Shown piece after piece: positions 1 to 10,236 of a DNA stretch of 64,000 nucleotides. Each line of letters begins with the position of its first letter. Position 1 is the stretch's first letter. Under the pieces are notes generated by a model that was not told where the DNA came from, did not search any database, and worked only from the letters and a program-made list of their open reading frames with translations. This DNA comes from Euonymus europaeus (taxonomy: Eukaryota; Streptophyta; Magnoliopsida; Celastrales; Celastraceae). A program made the position numbers and the translations under genes. The stretch covers positions 7,197,001 through 7,261,000 of the forward strand of contig OY756957.1 of assembly GCA_963580455.1 (NCBI GenBank). The letters run 5' to 3'.

Positions 1-299
1 GGAGAGCCCGACCAAGGTCTTCTGATTGACAACGTTAAGTCTTTAAATTGTGTGATTGCGTATTGAAATTGTGATACTTAGTGAAATTAGAAGAACAACA
101 CCAACCCAAGCTAGATCTCATCCATATTTATTTATCCAATTTTAGCTTATTTTAATTGTTTATTGCAATCTGAATTTTCTGCATTATTATTGCTATTTTG
201 TTTGTTTGGTGATTGATAAGGTCCCTGTAGATTCAACCCCGCTCTCTTTTATACTGTCCCACGACACGTACACTTGCGATTGGGTAAAACCCGTCAGTA
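1..299. other. no gene recognised; repeat-like left edge
   Basis: I see no open frame with recognisable similarity here. The wording around 220-300 (a pyrimidine-rich stretch followed by 'acacgtacacttgcg') looks like transposon leader DNA rather than a host gene, but I cannot assign a family. It joins directly onto the copia pol fragment that follows. Confidence 0.3.
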
Positions 300-902
300 T
301 TTGATATTGCATGTTCATCCTTTTCATTATATTCTGACTCCACAATGCCCACCTCTTCCATACCAACATCTTTTATTGTGCTCAATCGCCCTTCTTCTAC
401 TTCTACACTAGCTTTGCCTATCCCCACTGAGTTAGCTTTAGCTTTAGCTTTGCCTACCACCCATAAGTCAGCTTCAACTACTATTTCAACCGCTCCTCTT
501 TCCATACCCATGCCTATCGAAACAAATTTAGTTGCTACTCTCTTCTCCATCCACTCGCACTCATTCTATGACTAGCAAATCAATGAACTAAATCTTTAAA
601 CCAAAAAATTTAAATCTAACCACTCTTCATCTTTTGCCCAATATGCTTGAACCTCGATCAGTCAAAGCTACCTTATTAGACTCTCACTAGAAACATGCTA
701 TGCAGGATGAGTTTTCTACTCTAATGCATCATTCAATGAGGACACTGGTTTCTCTAATAAATCCTTACTTGACAGGATCATCACAGTTCTGTCTAATGCC
801 TTTCTCTTAAAGATATTGGCGAACTCTCATATTTCTCTTAAAGACTTAGGTGATCATCACATTTGTTGGCTATGGTGTTTCGGACTTGATGTCGTCCCCG
901 TT
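300..902 (+). mobile_element. broken Ty1/copia pol fragment (older element)
   Basis: Frame-by-frame translation gives pieces typical of copia polyprotein: a Ser/Thr/Pro-rich linker (345-575), then around 640-750 a stretch reading like the start of reverse transcriptase (EPRSVKATLLDSH, stop, KHAMQDEFSTLMHH). After a jump comes a piece resembling the TGSS...SLKDLG region near the RT core. About 150 residues of RT are missing between them, and the frame shifts repeatedly, so this is a dead remnant with an internal deletion. It is interrupted at 902/903 by the LTR of the next element, so it is the older of the two copia copies. Whether it resumes beyond 9668 is unclear; the DNA there has no clean RT frame. 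Confidence 0.6.
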
Positions 903-1330
903 TGTTAGACAAGTGAATCGATCTCTAGGCGTAGCGTATCTTCTTCCAGGTGTTCTTTGTCTTTTCCAGTAAAGCTATTGTGTTTTTCTGGTTTGGTCTA
1001 CAACGAATTTCAACTTCCTTATGGATTTTCTCCTTCATATATGGGCTTGATCTTTATGCTTCATATTTGTTTGGGTATAGCTAACCTTTTATGTAATACT
1101 TATATTAAGCAAAGCCCTTTATTTCAAGTTTGTACTTCGGCCGTCAAATCAGTTATATAACTGTTGGTTACATGGTCTTGTATTTATATAGGCTTTTAGC
1201 AGTTCATAAGGTTAAGTTGAATAAGATAGTTTCTTTTTAGCTTTCTTATTCTCTTTTAATCTTCTCTATATTTTTCTCCACTGTGATTCTTCTTTTTCGC
1301 AAAACACAAGCAAAGTATCATAAATTGACA
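903..1330 (+). repeat. 5' LTR of copia element
   Basis: 428 bp beginning TGTTAGAC and ending TTGACA, so it has the TG...CA ends of LTRs. It aligns along its length with 9007-9667 once the 264-bp SINE insertion and its duplicated target are removed. Many differences between the two copies indicate an old insertion. Confidence 0.9.
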
Positions 1331-1342
1331 TGGTATCAGAGG
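1331..1342 (+). promoter_or_regulatory. tRNA-iMet primer binding site
   Basis: TGGTATCAGAGG directly follows the 5' LTR. This matches the usual plant copia primer site complementary to initiator Met tRNA (TGGTATCAGAGC) except for its last base. Confidence 0.85.
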
Positions 1343-3049
1343 CACAAGTGACTCCTCCAATTGTAGATCAATTAGAATTCCCAAGGGTTTCACATGTCTT
1401 ACCAGAGGCTGACCAATACATTAGGGGTATGCAAAACATACCTTTCTCAAATGCACCTTCTACATCTACTACTAGACCACCATTTCCTTTTCCTTTTTTT
1501 TTGCCCACTATTTCTGAACTCCTCCATTGACTTCAACACCACTGGTATATACCCACACACCACCTCTTTTGCAAACACCATCCATGTATCAATCCTACTA
1601 TCAACCACCTGTAGAAACATCATATAACAGTTCAAAACCAAATTTTCCCTATAAAAAAATCCTTACAATTTTGTTCTAGGTGACTTTACTATTACCAAGC
1701 TAGTCACTCTTGAACTCAATGGTACAAAATATCATATTTGGAGTAAAAACTTAAAAACAACACTTGAAGCCAGGAACAAACTTAGTTTCATTATTGGTTC
1801 ATTGCCTCTACCAGAGATAGAGGATGAAAATTATCAACTGTGGATTCAAGCCAACAATTTGATAATTAAAATCATGGACCACAAATTGTGTTTCGCCATA
1901 AATTCTATCTAGCATTTCTGCCAGAAGATCTGCAGCAGAACTTTGGACGGAGCTCAAGGGGAGATATTCAATCATCAATGAAGCTAGAGTTTTCGAAATT
2001 TTTAGAGAATTGACTACAATTAAGCAGAAAAATCAAACAGTTATAGAATACTATTACAAGATCAAATTACTGTGGGAAGAAATGCAAGAATATTAAAGCT
2101 CTAAAATGTGTCATTTCCTAATAGACTCATCAAGAAAATATGGTCAAAAGTGAAGAAGGAAAACTTATGCAATTCCTAATGGGTTTAAACGATGTCTACG
2201 GTAGTATTAGCAGCTAGATATTACTGATTACTTAAATTCCAAACCCTACAAGGGCTTTTGACATTATCCTCCAAAAATAGTGGAAGCAAAAGGTGACTAA
2301 TCCAGGTATAGGGCCTTCGAATGAAGCCATGGTGATAAGGTCCAGCAAAACAAGAACAACAAAAGTAGTGACTATGATAAGCAAAAAGGAACCAAGACAG
2401 GTATATTTTGCACTCACTTCAAATTGACAAATCACACAGTTGATAAATGTTTCAAGATTCATGGTTTCCCTCATTCCAAGAAGCAAAGATACAATAATCA
2501 AAACAATTCCACTGCAAAAGCTCACTCAATCAATCAGATGAATGTAGCTTCTGATCAAACCAGAGTTTATTTCAATGTTGAACAATGCCAAAAATTGCTA
2601 GCTTTTCTTCAACAAAAACTCAACAGTGGAGGAGAAGTTATTGTTGCCTCAGTAACAGGTACATTCTCTAACACACATTCTAAATCATTGCATAAATGAT
2701 TGATTGGCAATGGAGCCTCAAATCATTTTGTATGTGACAAAACGCTTTTTACATCATGCTATGCCATATAACATGCTTATGTTTATATTCTTAATGGTAA
2801 AAAACATGCCATAATGCATATAGGATAGGTTCAAATTAGTAAGGATGTGATCCTAGAAAAGGTCTTATTTGTGCATACCTTTGTTTTTAATCTAATCTCA
2901 ATCGGTCAATTAACCAAAAGTGGTCAACATTCTATGTTATTCATAAATAATAAATGTGAAATGCAGGAAATTCTCACATCCAAGAAGATCGGCTTGGGAA
3001 TGATTGATAGAGACCTATACCTTTTGGCTAGAGAAAGGGATGGACACGA

Positions 3050-6000
3050 GAAATCTTTTGAAAGAAGTTTTCTAGGCGTGTGTTGAGGCGAATCAAAGGG
3101 AAAACGCACAGAGGCATACAGAGTGGGCAACGCCTCATATGCGTACATTTTTGCTCAAAAAATGTAGAAACGCTGAAGGCTTAAGGCGTGATGAAAGGCG
3201 CACCTTTTGGGTTGATTCTAAATTAAACTACAGTGTTTCAACATTTTTGGGACAACTTAAAATAAAAAAACACGCTTTCCTCTCTTAATCTTCACTGCGC
3301 AACTCTCTTCTCCTGGGTTTAGGTCAAAAATCTAATCTTTAATTCTGGTCATGACTCCCAAGGCTCTTATGGTGGTGGTCGCACTCGTGAATCTCATCTG
3401 GACGCGGGGTTCTGGTCTTGCACTCTCCTATGGCCTCGCACTCACAAGTCGTGACCCCCACTCAAGTTGCTGTTCTGATCTCGCTTCTTAGGCACACTTG
3501 TTACTCTATTTTTCCCCTCTCTGTAGAGACTAAATATTCTGGCTAATTTTTATGATTATTTGGTTGATAATTTTGAAGCACTTTTGGTTAATTTTTTGAT
3601 AATTTTGATGTACTGCTTAGTTAGTGCTTACCAAGTTACCACGTTGAAACTGCAGAAAAGATGTTAAGAAGTGGCTAAACAAATGGGTAATAAAAGAATG
3701 ATACTTTTTGTTGTTTGTGTTTTTTTGTTTGTGAAGAGGCTTAACAAATGGCTAATAAAAGAGACCAAAAAAATGATTTTTCTTTGGATTATATGAAGAC
3801 GGTTCCGAATGAGAAATATTTCAAATGTAGATTTTGAGATCACACATGTAGTGGAATTATTACGCGTCTGAAGAATCATGTAGCAGACACTTATTCAGGA
3901 ATTATGATTTGCAAATTGCTCCTAAATATGTGGTGTTGAAATGTCAAATTGCCCTGCAGAAATTGAAAGTTTAGAAACAAATGCAAAGAGAGACAATTGA
4001 TGAGATTTGGATGGCTAGAAGTGGGACTGGTAGTGCGAGTGATAGTGTTATGTAGAATGTTAGTGGTGCCCATGTTCCACATCCTAGGGTGAGGGGGCCT
4101 ATGAAATATTTCACAACTTCAAAATCAACACAAGCTAAAATCAATAGCCAATGGAAAAAGAAAGAAATGAGGGAGGCTTGTCGAAAAATTGCAAGATTAT
4201 GTTTCTCCAAAGCATTTTTCTTTAATGTTGTCAATGATCCTTATTGGATTCCTATGTTTGAGAGTGTTGGTAACTTTGGCCTCGAGTTCAAGCTGTCTTC
4301 TATGCATGAAATGAAGATATGGTTGCTAAAAGAATAGGCAGAGGACATTAACAAGCTTAAGGCGGGGCATATGAGGGCATGGCAAGACTATTGTTGCTCT
4401 ATAATGTCAGATGGTTGGTTAGATGAGAAAATTAGATGCTTGATTAATTTCATGGTGAATAGCCCAACTGGTACTTGGTTTTTGAAATCAGTGGATGCTT
4501 CTGATTGGATTCAAAGTAGAGATTTGATGTTCAAGTTTCTTGATCAGGTTGTTGACGAAGTTGGTGAAGATAATGTTTTGCAAATTCTTATTGATAATGC
4601 TAGAAATTATGTGTATGCGAAAAAGAAGCTTATGGAGAAGAGAGTGAGGTTATATTGGACTCCTTGTGCTGTCCATTGCATTGATTTGATGTTGGAGGAG
4701 ATTTCAAAGATAAAGATCTTTGATGAGAAAATTGCAAAGGGCAAGACGGTTGTGAAGGTCATATATGGTCATTCTTGGGTGTTAGCATTGATGAGATTTC
4801 ATACGAATAACCAAATAATCACTTGTCCAGTCGTGAATCGATTTGCCATCTCTTTTCTTACACTACAGAGCTTGTAGAAGCAAAAACAAGCTCTAATGTC
4901 TTTGTTTAGTTCAGAGAAGTGGGTTCTAGTACTTGGGCAAAGCAGCCAGATGGCATGAAGTGTTGTGGAATTATATTGCACGATGGGCAATTTTAGGGTA
5001 ATGTTGTTTATTGTATCAAGAGTGCTGGTCCACTTGTTAGTGTTTTGAGAGAGGTTGATTCAAAAAAGAGACCTGTCATGGGTTTTATTTATGAATCGAT
5101 GGACAAAGCAAATGAGAAAATTCAAATAAACTATGGAAACAACATAAAGAAATATGGTCAAATCTTGAAGAGAATTGATGCAAGATGGAATCCACAACTT
5201 CATCAGTCTTTGCATGCTGCTGGATATTACCTTAATCAGTCTTTACGATATGATGTGCATTTTTCTAATGTTGAAGAAGTGAGACAAGGATTATATGAAT
5301 GCATGGATAGGATAATTTTCATATGAAGATAGTTTGACAGCGGATATCCAGTTGGATATGTACCATGCTAGGGGAAATTTCTAAAGCAGAGTGGTCGTTG
5401 ATTCTAGAAAGTTACGCTCTCTAGGTACTTTAAAAAATCATTCTTTAATTTAAAACTTTAGAATTCTAAGTGATGACATCGACATCGACACCGTAACATT
5501 AAATAAATGTCTCACTATTTTATTATTTTGGTATAGCTGATTAGTGGGGGTGTTTTGGTGGCAAAACTCTCGAATTGCAACGCTTTGCTATTTGTGTGCT
5601 TAGCCTCACTTGTAGTGCATCAAATTGTGAGAGAAATTGTAGTAGCTTTGCAGAGGTATGATTCTTAATTTCTAATCTTGCATTAATTATATTTACATAA
5701 AGCTTATCTAATTATAAATTTGTACATTAGATCCATACCAAAAAAGAAATAGGCTAGAGTATCAAAAGTTGAATGCATTAGTCTATGCAAGAAAGTCTTT
5801 AACCACTACAAAGAGAAAAATCAAGGTAGGTTAAAATGTTAAGTTATGAAATAAATCATTAAACACACTTTCTATACAATTTAATTAATTTTTTTGTTAA
5901 TATTTAAGGTGGAAATGGAGATGATAGGGGCAAAGAAAAATCATCAAGATTGCAACCTCTTCGTGAAACTGAAGAGGATGAAAGCCAAGCATATGTTAAA

Positions 6001-6339
6001 GTTGTACCTTGCACAAACATGAAAGGGCCTACTCGTGATGAATTGATTATGATGGAGGAAGAACAAAATGATGATGAGATGGATGAAAATGACTACTTTT
6101 AAATTTTAATGACGTGATATTTGATGAACTTTGTCAGTTTTTAACTTTTAATTATGTGGATGTTTGTATTAATTATGACTTTTGTGACTACTATGCTTGT
6201 TTAATTTGAATAGAAATGACTTCTTATAAGTTATATATATATATATATATGAATTTAAAATATTTATAACTGAAAAACTTACGCCTCGCCTTGTAGAGGC
6301 AATTACGCCTCACTTTACGTTTTTGCATTTGAAAACACT
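3050..6339 (+). mobile_element. hAT transposon nested in the copia pol region
   Basis: The interval interrupts the copia pre-integrase frame. It is flanked by GGACACGA (3042-3049) and GGACACAA (6340-6347), an 8-bp target duplication with one change, the length typical of hAT elements. Right end read inward is AGTGTTTTCAAATGC; the left end (GAAATCTTTTGAAAG) is a poorer match. Both subterminal regions are rich in GAGGCG/CGCCTC. Coding traces on + are: a BED zinc finger near 3760-3900 (KYFKCRF, stop, then HTCSGIITRLKNHVA), a middle DUF659-like region (4089-4337 and 4371-4877) and the hAT C-terminal dimerisation region near 5540-5700 (LQRFAICVLSLTCSASNCERN). Internal stops and frameshifts make it inactive. 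Confidence 0.82.
4089..5700 (+). pseudogene. hAT transposase pseudogene
   Basis: Broken reading frames 4089-4337, 4371-4877 and 5045-5326 share the order of plant BED-hAT transposases: middle catalytic region with SDGWLDEKIRCLINFMVNSP and VQILIDNARN-like text, a 'YWTPCAVHCIDLMLEEI' segment, and then the C-terminal CERN dimerisation motif around 5600. Stops at 4336 and 4876 and a frame change before 5540 disrupt it. The BED finger lies upstream at about 3760-3900 in a separate exon or frame. Activity is not expected. Confidence 0.8.
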
Positions 6340-7362
6340 GGACACAAGAAGACAACACATTTTATTAATGCTACTGTCAATCAGGAAACATGGCACAAGA
6401 GACTACGACACTTTTCTGGAGTAGTTTCTAAGCTAATTAGTGATGTACCTTCAATAGTTTTTGGTGATTGCAAACAATGTAAAATGGGCAAGATGACTAG
6501 AAAGCCTTTTGGTGTTAGTAACACTACTATTAAATATTGTTTCCAATTAGTGCATATGGATATTTGGGGACCAAACTCAGTCACTTCAAATGTGGGATAA
6601 AAGTATTTTTTTAACAATGGTGGATGACTACTCAAGAATGACTTGATATACCTTATGATTAGTAAAGCTCAAACTAGGTCATATATCAAAAAATTTATTA
6701 ACTATGTGAAAACTCAATTTCATAAAAAATGTTCAAGTTATTAGGAGTGATAATGGTTTTGAGTTTCAATTCAAAGAATTCTATTTAGAAGAAAGAATTC
6801 AACACCAAAAGTCATGTCCGTATACCCCTCAACAAAATGGAATTGTTGATAGGAAACACCAACATATTCTCAATGTGGATAGGACCATTAAGATTCAAAG
6901 TGGATTACTGAAAGAATTATGGGACCCCTTCATTCAAACCACTATTTTTCTTGTTGATAGATTGCCTAGTAGAGTGTCGGATCACAAATCTCCTTATGAG
7001 ATATTATATACTTTTTTTTTGTAAACTATAAGGATCTAAAAGTATTTGGATGTTTTTGCTTAGCTAAAAACAATAAGCCACTTAGGTCTAAGTTTCAAGA
7101 TAAAACTAGAAAATTTATATTTATAGGATATCCCATACGCACTAAAGGATATAACCTACTTGACATTGAAAATTATGAAATATTCATAGCTAGAGATATA
7201 GTTTTTTTTATGAAAATGAATTCCTTTTTCAAACTAATCACATCGCTAGTTCAGAAACTTCAAGTGACAATGTTCCAGGAACTTCGAAAGTTCTTGAACC
7301 ATCTCAAAACACAAACATCACAAATACAATAGTAAAAAAGAGACTAGCATATTTGAAAGATT

Positions 7363-8960
7363 ATGTTTGTGATATATCATATTCATCATGCATGTGATTA
7401 TGACATATCATACAAGCATTTTTTTGTAAAAATTTATGTTCATACACAACCTAAGCATTACAGAGAAACTTTGAAGGATAGAAATTGGGTTCATGCTATG
7501 GATTTAGAAATGCAAGCTTTGAAGAATAACAACACATGGACATTAGCTCATTTACTAGTTGGTAGGAAGGCTATTGGGTCTAAATGAATATATAAGATCA
7601 AATATAATGCAGATGGGACAGTTGAGACCGTAAGGCTAGATTAGTGGCACAGGGTTTCAATCAAAGTGAGGCTTTGATTACACTGAAACCTTTTCCCCCA
7701 TAGTAAAGATTACCATTGTTAGAGTATTGTTTGCCTTAGCTAACACGCATAATTGGCACATTCATCATTTGGATGTCTATAATGCTTTCCTAAATGGAGA
7801 TTTAGAAGAAGTGGTTTACATGAAATTACCTCTAGGCTATGAAAAATCTAGTGCCAATCAAGTCTGCAAACTAAATAAATCTATATACAGTTTAAAAACA
7901 GGTTTCTAGGCAATGGAATGACAAATACTCTAAGGCCTTAATAGCTTTTGGTTTTAAACAAAGCAAGGCAGACTACTCATTATTTTTCTATCATCAAGAT
8001 AATAAGATAATGCTTTTACTACTATGTAGATGACATGGCTCTAGGAGGAAATGACATTAACTTGATTCACCAAGTAAAACAATACATAGCAAATTGTTTC
8101 AAAATAAAAGACTTAGGAAAACTTAAATATTTTATAGGATTAGAAGTTGACTAGCTAGAATTTGGGATTACTCTTTGTTAAAGAAAATATATTATGGACT
8201 TATTAAAAGATACTTCTTTCACTAATGCCAAATCTAGTATTGGTCCTACTGTTGCAAATGTTAAGTTTTCAGTCAATTCAGAAAAATTAGTAGACTATCA
8301 AATGCAATACAAAAGATTGGTATGTAGACTTATGTATCTAATCTTAACTAGACTAGACACAACCTACGCTGTAAACACTCTTAGTCAGTTCATGAAACAA
8401 CCAACAGATAAACACCTTCAAGCAACACATAAAGTTCTAATATACTTCAAAAGGCACAGTTGATAACATTTTGCAAGTTCAATCATTTTGTATCCTAGAA
8501 CTAACATTTTGCAGGTTCAATCATTTTTGTGATGTGGATTGGGTCTCATGTATGGATACTAGAAGGTCTGTTACTAGATATTGTGTTCAACTAGGTCAAA
8601 CTCTTATTCCGTGGAAATCGAAGAAACAACAAACTATATCAAGGTCATCTACTGAAGCAGAATACTGTGTCATAACTTTCATAACATGTGTACTAAACTG
8701 ACTTTTAAGTCTATTTCAAGAATTGAATATACCAGTTGAGAGACCCATGGTTTAAGGCTGCGATAATCAAGTCACAATCCATATTTCTAACAATCTGGTC
8801 TTCCATGAGAGGATCAAGCACATAGAAATCGATTTGCACTTTACCAGAGATAAAACTCGAGATGGCCTCCTAAAATTGACATACCTCAAGTCTGCAGACC
8901 GATTAGGAGATTTCCTCACGAAACTAGTCCATGTTTATCACCTGTAGAATCTCATCGACA
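7363..8960 (+). pseudogene. copia reverse transcriptase/RNase H remnant
   Basis: Broken frames contain RT landmarks: NWVHAMDLEMQALKNNNTW (start of RT), HHLDVYNAFLNGDLEEVVYMKLPLGYE (near 7760-7850) and a degraded YVDDM near 8020. Then come the LVDYQMQYKRLVCRLMYL segment and RNase H text near 8530-8690 ([33 protein letters not shown]). It ends with the usual copia tail (FHERIKHIEIDFH...). At least six stops or frame changes are visible. It belongs to the 903-9667 element. Confidence 0.85.
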
Positions 8961-8996
8961 AGTTGAACCTATTCAATCAAATCGAACACGTCCATC

Positions 8997-9006
8997 TTGA
9001 GAGGGA
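8997..9006 (+). promoter_or_regulatory. polypurine tract of copia element
   Basis: TTGAGAGGGA lies immediately before the 3' LTR, the place and composition expected for the plus-strand primer. Confidence 0.75.
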
Positions 9007-9667
9007 CGTTAGATAGGCGAAGGTGATCTCCAAGCATACCGTATTTCTTTATAGGTATTCTTATTTGTCTTCTCCAATAAAACTATCTCGTTTTCCTGAT
9101 TTGGTCTATAAGGACTTTGGACTTCTTTAAGGCTTTTCTCCTCCAAATATGGGCTTGATATTTGGACTTCATATTTGTTTGGAGTTAGTTAATTTTTTAT
9201 GTAATATTTTATTTTAAGCAAAACCCTTTATTTCAAATTTGTATTTGGATTGTCAAATCAGTTATGTAACCTTTGGCATGGTCTTGTACTTAAGCTTTTA
9301 GCCGTTCAATAAGCTTTCTTCTTCCCTGCCCTCGGGACATATGACTTGGCGGTTGAGGTGTTGGTTGGTTGGTAGACTTAGACAAGAGATCATGAGGTCG
9401 AGCCCTAAAACGGGTTCCTTTGTGCATTATCCAGCCTTGAGCAACCTTTTGTCTGAATCAGGTTAACTCTTGTGCCAACTCTTAGACCGTCAATGTCGCA
9501 CGACCCGCGACTTACCTCCCACACCTTGGGCCAAGGCAGGTCCTGTAAGGGCAGACTTGCTTGGCCTGTAAACCAAGCTTTCTTCTTCCCTCTTGATCTT
9601 CTCTGTATTCTTCACCTCTGTGATACTTTTTTCCTGCAAAATAGAAGCAAAATATCATAAATTGACA
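9007..9667 (+). repeat. 3' LTR of copia element, interrupted by a SINE-like insert
   Basis: Starts CGTTAGAT (TG mutated to CG) and ends ATTGACA, aligning with the 5' LTR. The extra 264 bp at 9328-9591 is the SINE-like insert plus one copy of its duplicated target. Confidence 0.88.
9328..9574 (+). mobile_element. SINE-like insertion with 17-bp target duplication
   Basis: A 247-bp insert in the copia 3' LTR, flanked by perfect 17-bp direct repeats (AAGCTTTCTTCTTCCCT at 9311-9327 and 9575-9591). Long duplications of this size are the mark of LINE-machinery retroposition. The head carries tRNA-like promoter text: a TGGCGGTTGAGGTG stretch resembling box A and AGGTCGAGCCC resembling box B. The 3' end (CTGTAAACC) lacks a long A or T tail. 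The target duplication is directly visible; the SINE label is inference from its size and the promoter boxes. Confidence 0.65.
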
Positions 9668-10236
9668 CCGTCCGGCCCTCTTCTCGCCGTCATTGGTATT
9701 GTAGACGAGGGATCTTCCGGATTTCTTTCACCAGGAACTCAAAGGCTTCTTAACATTCCCCATGGTTCCAGAAAGCCCACTACTTTGAAAATGGCAAGTG
9801 TACCCACATTGAAATTTGAGCTGCATAGTTCAAGAATTGTGTACAGTTATGTCCTTTTTGGTGGGATAATTTTGACTATGTGAAAACTTGGACTCTGTTT
9901 GGTTTGGTTGATTAAGAATAGTATTTGGATTTTGGTTTTTCCCCCCTCTTTTATGCGCTGTAATTTTGTTGGTCGAATTTATACTCATCGTTCTAGCTAA
10001 AAAAATTGTGCGAAACCGCATAACAAAGTTCTTTCATTTGTGATTGATTAATTCACTATGTTATTCAACAAATGGAGAGAATGATACAAGAGAGTAAAAC
10101 AAAATATGGGGCATAAACAGACACTAAATTACAGTAGATTTCTTATTTACTGCGAGGAAGGATAATACTTATGCAGAAAGCAAAAGATGCAAATAGCAGT
10201 AAGCCCATTATTTGTTTATTTACAGTGAATAGCTGT
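9668..10236. other. intergenic, 3' side of the NLR gene
   Basis: Contains the right flank of the copia insertion and the presumed 3' UTR of the NLR gene (reverse strand). An open frame crosses 9668-9883 but shows no family similarity I can support. No other gene seen. Confidence 0.4.

Larger units (their letters stand above)
903..9667 (+). mobile_element. Ty1/copia LTR retrotransposon, decayed, with nested insertions
   Basis: The two ends match each other over about 400 bp (LTRs). The primer binding site follows the left LTR and a purine tract precedes the right one. The 5-bp flanks are CCGTT (898-902) and CCGTC (9668-9672), a target-site duplication with one change. Internal order is copia type: gag (1330-2700) with a CCHC knuckle near 2410-2480 (NHTVDKCFKIHGFP), protease (2701-2850, GASNHF with Asn where Asp is usual), pre-integrase and integrase (2850-3040, resuming 6348-7200), reverse transcriptase (about 7440-8470) and RNase H (about 8500-8960, SRSSTEAEY). 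All domains carry stops and frameshifts, so it cannot encode its own proteins. A hAT element splits pre-integrase and a SINE-like element splits the right LTR. Confidence 0.9.

Noticed and set aside
345..575. 76-aa open frame
   Set aside because: It is the Ser/Thr/Pro-rich linker of a copia polyprotein and runs into broken reverse-transcriptase text, so it is not a separate gene.
9668..9883. Possible continuation of the older copia fragment after the nested insertion
   Set aside because: The target duplication suggests it should continue, but no frame gives convincing copia RT text, so I did not call it.
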